Of a stretch of DNA of 64,000 bases, positions 57,616-64,000 are shown piece by piece. The first letter of the stretch is position 1; every line of letters starts with the position of its first letter. Source of the stretch: Homarus americanus (Eukaryota > Arthropoda > Malacostraca > Decapoda > Nephropidae); contig NW_024738608.1 in the NCBI RefSeq assembly GCF_018991925.1, forward strand, positions 2,224,187 through 2,288,186. Reading direction: 5' to 3'. The notes beneath the pieces were generated by a model. That model made no database searches. It worked only from the letters and a program-made list of their open reading frames with translations, and was not told the DNA's origin. The translations under genes and the position numbers were made by a program.

Positions 57616-58497
57616 GTTCTCTTAGCAGTTTAAAGACTTCGATATCTTTTGAACTGCCCCCTCTAGAGCCCCAGCCAGGGTTGCTACTCCATCCCTAGAC
57701 AGGTGCACCCCATCCCTAGGATAGAGGTCCCTTCTGCCATAGAAGTTGTCCTAGTTGTCAATGAATGGGACTGATATTGACTTGCAATATCTGTCAAGAC
57801 GGTCGTTGACACCAACTGCCCTTGACAACCATTCACTGCCAACTCTTCTTCTAGGCAGGGCACAGCATATGATAGGGATCCCTCCCTTAGTCCTAATACG
57901 ATCTATGGCTGCCTTGAACTTATCAAGAAGTTCCTCGCTCCTACACCGGCCAATATCATTGCCTCCTGCACTGAGGCAGATAATGGGTTTGTTCCCATTA
58001 CCAGACAAGATATTGTCCATCCTGTCAATTATATCCCCCACCCCAGCCCCTGGCAAACACACCCTCATCCTATTTTTGTTTTTACCACAAAAGGCCCTGT
58101 CCATGTACCTTACCTGTGAGTCACCAACAATTAAAGTTTTTATTCCTTCCTTGTCATCCCTGCCCCTGACTGTACTAACGTCCAATTCGTCTATCAAGGG
58201 ACTGAACGGGTTGGTACACTTAGCTGTTGTTGTCGTTGTTGTCGTATCCTTCGTGTGCTTCTTCACCACCAGCTTGGTCCTCCCACTACTCACAATTTTC
58301 CACTCGCTTGATTTTTCGTCAGACACTGGCTTTACTCGTCCAGCCTCTCCTTTTAACTTCGCCAGCTCTTTCCTTAATTTCAGGTTCTCCAACGTGGCCC
58401 TCTCAATTTCTAACTTGGCCCTCGCCAATTCTTCAATGGACCACCCCAGTTTGGTCAACAAACTCTCATACCCAAGACCGCACATAGCACTGGCCAT
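57616..58497 (-). pseudogene. CR1 ORF1: coiled coil plus SGNH-type esterase, with a nonsense codon
   Basis: Starts MASAMCGLGYESLLTKLGW, followed by a Leu/Glu/Lys-rich coiled coil (EELARAKLEIERATLENLKL), a Thr run, then the esterase blocks TLIVGDSQVRYMD (nucleophile Ser in GDS), ICLSAGGNDI (Gly and Asn of the oxyanion hole) and PIICCALPRRR. The frame is stopped by TAG at 57751 just after SVPFIDN, but in the same frame the next 40 or so codons still encode the last block with DGVHLS, which carries the catalytic Asp and His, ending at TAA near 57616. Hence one point mutation (probably Trp to stop) breaks it. ORF2 starts within a few bases of its end. Confidence 0.8.
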
Positions 58498-58560
58498 ATC
58501 TGATAATTATCCCTCCGGAGCTAACCCTGCCGTGACCTTTCCCCTACTCAACGCTTGTTA

Positions 58561-59700
58561 CCATGCTGCCTACCCAGCAACAAACTGCATTGTACATCCA
58601 ATACAATATGTATATAGTGAGCACATTGTGAGTTTCCTTTCTTCATCCCATCCTGAGTGTGAACCAATATCCCATTTCCCCCACAAAGGTACGGCTGTGT
58701 CCAGTAAGCTAACAAGTGACGATAAGGATATACCAGCAAACAAATATTGTTTTTATAGGTTGCTTTAATTGTTTTACATTTGCTAACCAAAACTCGAAAG
58801 CCTTTGCAATGTACCATACATATAAATACAACAGTGCAGCATTCTCACACCAGGAGAGGCATCCGTTGACCTTGGTCATCGCTCCGACGTGGGATGACTT
58901 GGCAGCTTTTGTAAAATAGGCAGTAATAAAATTAAAGCCACCTTCCATAGTTCTCAAACCCAGTAAGTAATACAAGACTTACAGCCTCCATATATGTACT
59001 GTACTTTTCTAATACTGGTCCTCAAGAGAGCAGCAGATGAGAGGCTTCAGAGAGTAAATGGGTCAGGAACTTGGCTGCCAGGACAGCAGCGGTCATCTGC
59101 GTGTTAAAAACACATATCTTAGAATATTAAATTATCGCCTTTATCGGTTTTGGTGAGCTCTTCCCATAATTAATTTGTATGTATGAAAATCATCAAACAT
59201 CGTCGAGTAGCAGATGGCAACTTTACATACTGCCACAAAGTGAGTGCCCGGAGCATCAGTTTTCAGAAGAAACTGAGTCGTGAGCTGTGAGGTGGGATGG
59301 ACCTGACACAAGATGATGTCGTTCACTGGACGGAACATCAACTCGAAAGAAAAATTATCGAGAAATTAATATTTTCTGCTAGTTAGTTTAGTTTATTATC
59401 AGAGAGATAATACTATACAGTATGTAAATACTGTATATCTTATGCTGAGGTATGGCTCTAGAATCTAGATGGTGTGGCTAGCAGCAGGGTGACTTTGACC
59501 TTGGCTCTTCCTTCAGCCATGACTCAGCGGGTTTCTTCACTTGATTTCCTAGCGACAACCTAAGAAAATTTAGGCGTTTGTGATAATTTCCACAAGGGAT
59601 AATGACTTCTCACAGTGATTATATTTCATATGTTTATTTACAATTTTAAATCACCCTAGTCCATAGTCAGTAACCAAAGTGAAGGAAGAACCTCAATAGC
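58561..59700. other. No recognised gene
   Basis: AT-rich. ORFs 58548-58817 and 58709-58975 overlap on the same strand in different frames and have no recognisable domain. Confidence 0.5.
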
Positions 59701-59705
59701 AGCTC

Positions 59706-59752
59706 ACCGTCTATAGCCACCATAGTATTCGTAGCTGTAGTATCTTGGGTTA
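59706..59752 (-). other. Possible terminal exon of gene G (GGY-type C-terminus)
   Basis: On the minus strand, after a possible acceptor ACCCAAG, one frame reads RYYSYEYYGGYRR followed by TGA. Its composition (Tyr/Gly/Arg) is that of this precursor family. It lies about 235 bases downstream of the stop of gene G exon 2. Nothing else supports it; it could be an old terminal exon or a remnant of another family member. Confidence 0.35.
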
Positions 59753-59987
59753 TTTATGGGAGAATGAAGAGTCACATGGTATGTCTGGCTGGCTGTTTAT
59801 TCTCTGTTCTTCGTTACTACGTGCCTAACACATTTCGTAAGAAGTAACATAATATATAATATATACATTCAATAAAGGCAGCATATAAACATACATATAT
59901 ATAACAGTAGCTACTATGGCTGGGGTTGGCTTTAGGGTCAGGAAGAGCCGCTGCGGTAGGCTCAGGACTCCTGTCACGACGGTAGCC

Positions 59988-60290
59988 TCAGTGGTAAGCT
60001 CCACGATAGCGTCCACGATAGCCCCCTGTGTAGGAGCCAGAGCGACCAAACTCTAGGTAGTGACCATGGCCTGCGTGTTTATATCCGGGTTCAGGGTCAG
60101 CCAGAGCCTCAGCACTCCTTTTACCGATGTAATGTTTATTGGAGCCTCCATGATAGCCCCCAGTGTAAGGAACATAGCTACCATGGCGTGTGTAGCTACC
60201 ATGGCCTCTGTAGCCACCATATCCGGGTTCAGCCTCAGGCTCAGCACTTCCAGCAACCAAGCAGAAGGCCGCCAGGGCAGCAACAACGAC
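59988..60290 (-). CDS. Precursor gene G, exon 2 (inverted, single-unit copy)
   Basis: Same start as the other copies (VVVAALAAFCLVAGSA) and then one unit, GYGGYRGHGSYTRHGSYVPY and GGSNKHYIGKR, then a diverged part: SAEALADPEPGYKHAGHGHY, LEFGRSGSYTGG and YRGRYRGAYH followed by TGA. With exon 1 the protein is 104 residues. After the TGA the same frame still reads GYRRDRSPEPTAAALPDP and KANPSHSSY, which resembles the usual KRSAEPEANPSHYGY segment, so the TGA may be a relatively recent nonsense change and the protein may once have been longer. Promoter and splice sites are intact, so a short precursor with one amidation site could still be made. Confidence 0.75.
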   Translation of the reverse strand, partial: VVVAALAAFCLVAGSAEPEAEPGYGGYRGHGSYTRHGSYVPYTGGYHGGSNKHYIGKRSAEALADPEPGYKHAGHGHYLEFGRSGSYTGGYRGRYRGAYH

Positions 60291-60543
60291 CTGCACGATA
60301 AACACACGGGTTAATATAGAGAATTGCATTATAATACAGTCGAGTACATGCCCAGTACTTGGCAGTAATGAGTAACAAGACAAGTGGTGAAGAGAATAAA
60401 GAAATGTTTATGAATTAGTCCTCATTTTGTGTACCTGTATATATGTTGGTTTTTAATATTCATTCTTATATCATTATACACACATATTTGAAGATGGATA
60501 GATAGATAGATAGATAGTAATAACAATAGTTGGATCAACTCAC

Positions 60544-60555
60544 CAAGGTGTTCAT
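60544..60555 (-). CDS. Precursor gene G, exon 1
   Basis: On the minus strand ATGAACACCTTG before GTGAGT; MNTL. The 253-base intron is almost the same as in gene B, including the (CTAT)n run. Confidence 0.82.
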
Positions 60556-60604
60556 GACGGCGGAGAATCTCTGGCTGACTGTGATGAGAACGAGGCGACG
60601 CGCC

Positions 60605-60612
60605 CTTTTATA
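60605..60612 (-). promoter_or_regulatory. TATA box of gene G
   Basis: TATAAAAG on the minus strand with TGACGTG upstream (sequence GAGCGAGTGACGTG) and TCACAGTC downstream, as in the tandem copies. Homology to the array extends only to about 60762, where the minisatellite begins, about 150 bases upstream of the TATA box. Confidence 0.78.
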
Positions 60613-60763
60613 CCTCTGAGAGACACGTCACTCGCTCATCCTCACATGTTGTCAAGGGCACAAGGTGCTGCTGGCAACTCTGTGTAGATCCCGGGGATTT
60701 TGGTGGGGGTAAAGTTATAGTTAAGGTAGAAGTGTTCGCTTTTGAGTTAAAAGGGTAACGTGT

Positions 60764-61172
60764 ACTGTACTATGATACATTTACCACAACACACCTACCA
60801 TGATACATTTACCACGACACACCTACCATGATACATTTACCACGACACACCTACCATGATACATTTACCACGACACACCATCCATGATACGTTTACCACG
60901 ACACACCTACCATACCATGATACATTTACCACGACACACCTACCATGACACACCTGCCATGATACATTTATCACGACACACCTACCTATTATGACACACC
61001 TACTATGACACACCTACTATGACATACCTACCACGACACACCTACCACGACACACCTTCAGTCAAAACATCTCATTATAATCATTTAGGTAAGTATAAGA
61101 GTAATGATGATGCTATAAAAGAGAGAAAAGTTAATTGATATGTAAAATTTACGAATTCCGTTGGTATATATT

Positions 61173-61233
<61 letters not shown>

Positions 61234-61465
61234 GTTTAATCCTAATTTCTTAATATTATAATGTGCCCAGGAGGATAGATTTCCTATAATAAAGTACTCT
61301 TGTAACCACCGCTTTTTGAAGGTAGTGCAGTAATTTTGACTACGGTGTGTGTACCGTAAAATAGATGTATTCTTCTTGTTTTTATGATTAAAAAAATAGA
61401 TTATCGATATATCCAACAGCAAAAGAAAAAACAAATGTGTGCAGTGGCTTAGTGGGATACAAGTG
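60764..61465 (-). repeat. Inverted duplicate of 28995-29850, including 28-bp minisatellite
   Basis: Minus-strand copy of the 29-kb segment: minisatellite units (60770-61060), GATGTTTTGACTGAAGG, a (GA)n tract (61176-61229) and the TTTTTCTTTTGCTGTTGG block. The minisatellite is about 290 bases here compared with 2.1 kb at 29-31 kb. Confidence 0.85.
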
Positions 61466-63473
61466 CTTGCCTTCAGTTCAACCCCAGTTTACCCAGCTGT
61501 GATTAAGCTCACTGTATATAAAGTATTAACTTCACAGTATGTATAAGAAATAAATCCCGAATGCAGGAAAATCCTTGGCAGGGTATGATCGTCTATCACC
61601 CACCCCCTGCTCCTGTCTGGTGACGCTGCAGTTATTAACAGGATCAGAAAAAGCTTTGACGTGTTTCAGTTTATTTTTGCAAGACGAGAAGAAGGATAAA
61701 GTTAAAAAAATTACTTGAAAGGCCAATCTCGAGAAGATATTTTTGTTTATAAACCTAATGTACGGTACATAACTGATACATTATACACTTACCAAAATAC
61801 AAATCTGTATATACGGTGGATTATTAATGTTTGTATATACTGGATTTTACATGTTGATACTCGGGGTTTTACATTAGATAAAATAATATAAAAAGGGGGT
61901 TTAGTATTAGTGAAGTGTATCTGCACTGCTCTGAATACACCATCAAGCCTATGGGACCCACATTCACGAATTACAGTTAATTCTCACTGAGGGACTTGGG
62001 ACTAACAACTCTTCAGACAAAATACAATAAAGCGGATCTCATAGACATTCAAAATCTTGAAAGGGGTGGAAGAGGTGAACCAGGATTTTTTTTTTCGTGA
62101 TGTTGCGCACCACCAACTTTAAGCTCGCCTAATTGTCATGCAGGGCGAATATAAGGAAATACTTCTTTACAGAGGCGTTGGTAGACCTACGGAAGTCTAC
62201 CAGCCCAATCTGTCGAATCGGGAAAAGTATTGGGCTTCATAAAAGCTCTTTACAAGACTATGCACATTACACAGGCAACTGGTTTTCTTCCCTCGACATG
62301 GCCACCTCTAGTTTGGGTGGCCTTCAGGTAAATAAGAAAAAGTATGTACTGTACGAAAGCGTTCTTCTCCGCCTACCTGTCTATCCCTCAGGCATTTCCT
62401 CTACGGTCTTACAACCGAAGTTGCACGACCACCGCCTTCCCAGATTACTAAAGATTTGTGTGTTACATTATTACCCCACACACATTCTACTTGAGAAAAA
62501 CATAACACGTCATATGGCTAAGCGTCCGTGAAATTTCGATGATGATTTGTAACTTAATTAAAATTTACCAATTAGATGCACTGGCAGTAATGAATTTTGG
62601 AGAAAAATGTAATAGTGTAATAATATAACCCACACCGTAGCGGAAATGCCTGAAGGATGGACAGACAGGCGGAAAAGAAGGTCGTTTGCTTCACACTCCT
62701 CCCAGATTCACAGGGATTCCCCCTTTACCTGACTCTTTGTCACATGTTTGGTGTCTTTCTTTATTACACTGAGGACCTTGGGCAGACCCACTTTGTTAAA
62801 CAGCCTGAGGGGCTGCCAGGCTGTCAAAACAGACACTTGGTCTACTGAAGAAGTTCCACTAGGGAAAACCAACCAGACTTTTTCACAAGGGACAATAAGC
62901 TGCTACCAAATTAAAAAGAAATTAATGATTAATTCTGCACATATAAATGATATTTGGCTACTGGCGCGGGACATACCTTGGTCCAATTTTTATCCATATT
63001 TTTTTTTTTCGAAAATTTCAAAATTTCTTGCGTCGTTACCCGGAGATGAGAGAGTTAGTACAACGTTTCGAAGCAATATATTGAGCCAGTGCAGAGGAAG
63101 GATGTCGCAGACGATACCAAATCCTTCGAGGGGTATTCAAAGGGGATTGTAATTCAGGGGTAAAGCATAATTCAGTGGAAAGCAATGTATCAGGATTCTC
63201 CCTGTTTGGTAACATAAAGTTGAATGCTTGGATATTTGTTCCAGTTGATTAGTCTAATGTGATAAAATTATATTGTTTAAGTGTCAGAACTTAAACCATG
63301 ACGTTTGAAAAATTTACAGATTTAGGCAAAATTGAACATCGGAAGATCGTAAAGCTCCAAACAAAAGAAGGTTCCAAAACTTAAGAAAAACAAAGGCGCG
63401 TGGTGTATAGTGTATATGGCACAGATGCCATACACTATGGCACAGATGCCATTCACTAGGTAGTAGGTATTAG
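61466..63473. other. No recognised gene; possible LINE scrap
   Basis: A frame at 62133-62531 contains RANIRKYFFTEALVDL, reminiscent of the NIRKYFF..RVVD-type segment near the C-terminus of some LINE polymerases, but the rest does not follow and I would not call it. Otherwise AT-rich, with no RNA gene or splice-supported exon that I can see. Confidence 0.4.
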
Positions 63474-63952
<479 letters not shown>

Positions 63953-64000
63953 ATCACAGGCGTGAGCTAGAGAGCGGGTCAGTACGGCTTTCAGATGCCA

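Larger units (their letters stand above)
54620..58560 (-). mobile_element. Nearly full-length but broken CR1 LINE
   Basis: Minus strand order: ORF1 with coiled coil and SGNH esterase (58497 to about 57616), ORF2 endonuclease (57613 on) and reverse transcriptase to about 54692, then a 3' UTR with CAGTATGGGCCAATAGGCCC and a terminal repeat of TTCTTATG units (TTATGTTCTTATGTTCTTATG-like). ORF1 with an esterase-type domain and a short microsatellite-like 3' end are CR1 hallmarks. At least one nonsense change in ORF1 and several stops or frameshifts in ORF2 inactivate it. The exact 5' end is uncertain. Confidence 0.85.

Noticed and set aside
57755..58768. A 337-residue plus-strand frame
   Set aside because: Antisense of the CR1 ORF1; no recognisable domain, while the minus strand has clear esterase motifs.
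62133..62531. A 132-residue frame with NIRKYFFTEALVDL
   Set aside because: A brief LINE-like motif only; the rest gives no supporting order of domains.

Overview
This is a eukaryotic, intron-containing, repeat-dense and AT-rich stretch. It most likely comes from a decapod crustacean; a crayfish-like genome is my guess. The reasons are an arthropod-like NAA50 gene with a large transposon-filled intron, long (TA)n, (TTA)n and minisatellite tracts, a CR1 LINE whose 3' end carries the CATAAGAA-type tail I associate with decapod genomes, and layers of nested transposons. I see no bacterial operon, CRISPR array, rRNA or tRNA.

Layout. 1-12.3 kb holds the last two coding exons of NAA50 (N-alpha-acetyltransferase 50). 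Its final intron is occupied by a scrambled BEL/Pao retrotransposon (6431-11630, with a GACAC target duplication) that itself contains a DNA transposon, a SINE-like copy and a pogo-type MITE. 12.3-31.7 kb is mostly repeats: another TIR element, a decayed LINE, a SINE-like copy split by two MITEs, and five minisatellites with units of about 16 (CA-rich), 37, 17, 32 and 28 bp. 31.9-33.2 kb is a large inverted repeat around a LINE fragment. 33.6-52.7 kb is the centre of interest: five tandem units (plus a sixth, truncated one) each holding a two-exon gene for a secreted Gly/Tyr/His-rich precursor. 54.6-58.5 kb is an almost complete but broken CR1 LINE. 59.7-61.5 kb carries a further, inverted, short copy of the precursor gene joined to an inverted copy of the 29-kb minisatellite locus. 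The last part has no recognisable gene except a second, uninterrupted SINE-like copy.

How the parts fit. Each precursor gene has a conserved TATA promoter, a four-codon first exon (MNTL), a short phase-0 intron, and an exon 2 that completes a signal peptide and encodes repeats. Nearly every repeat ends in Gly-Lys-Arg, the classical signal for dibasic cleavage plus C-terminal amidation, so a full copy could release five peptides ending HYI-amide, one ending HHQ-amide and a C-terminal peptide ending in Gly. The tiny first exon interrupting the signal peptide and the GGY-rich composition also resemble arthropod cuticle or antimicrobial protein genes; sequence alone does not decide between these. 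Copies at 40, 43 and 49 kb are almost identical, the 37-kb copy is older and has a LINE inserted at its transcription start, the 46-kb copy is frameshifted, the 52-kb copy is a promoter stub with an independent retroposon inserted at the same place, and the 60-kb copy is inverted with a single unit. All family assignments are from reading translations by eye; no database search was run.
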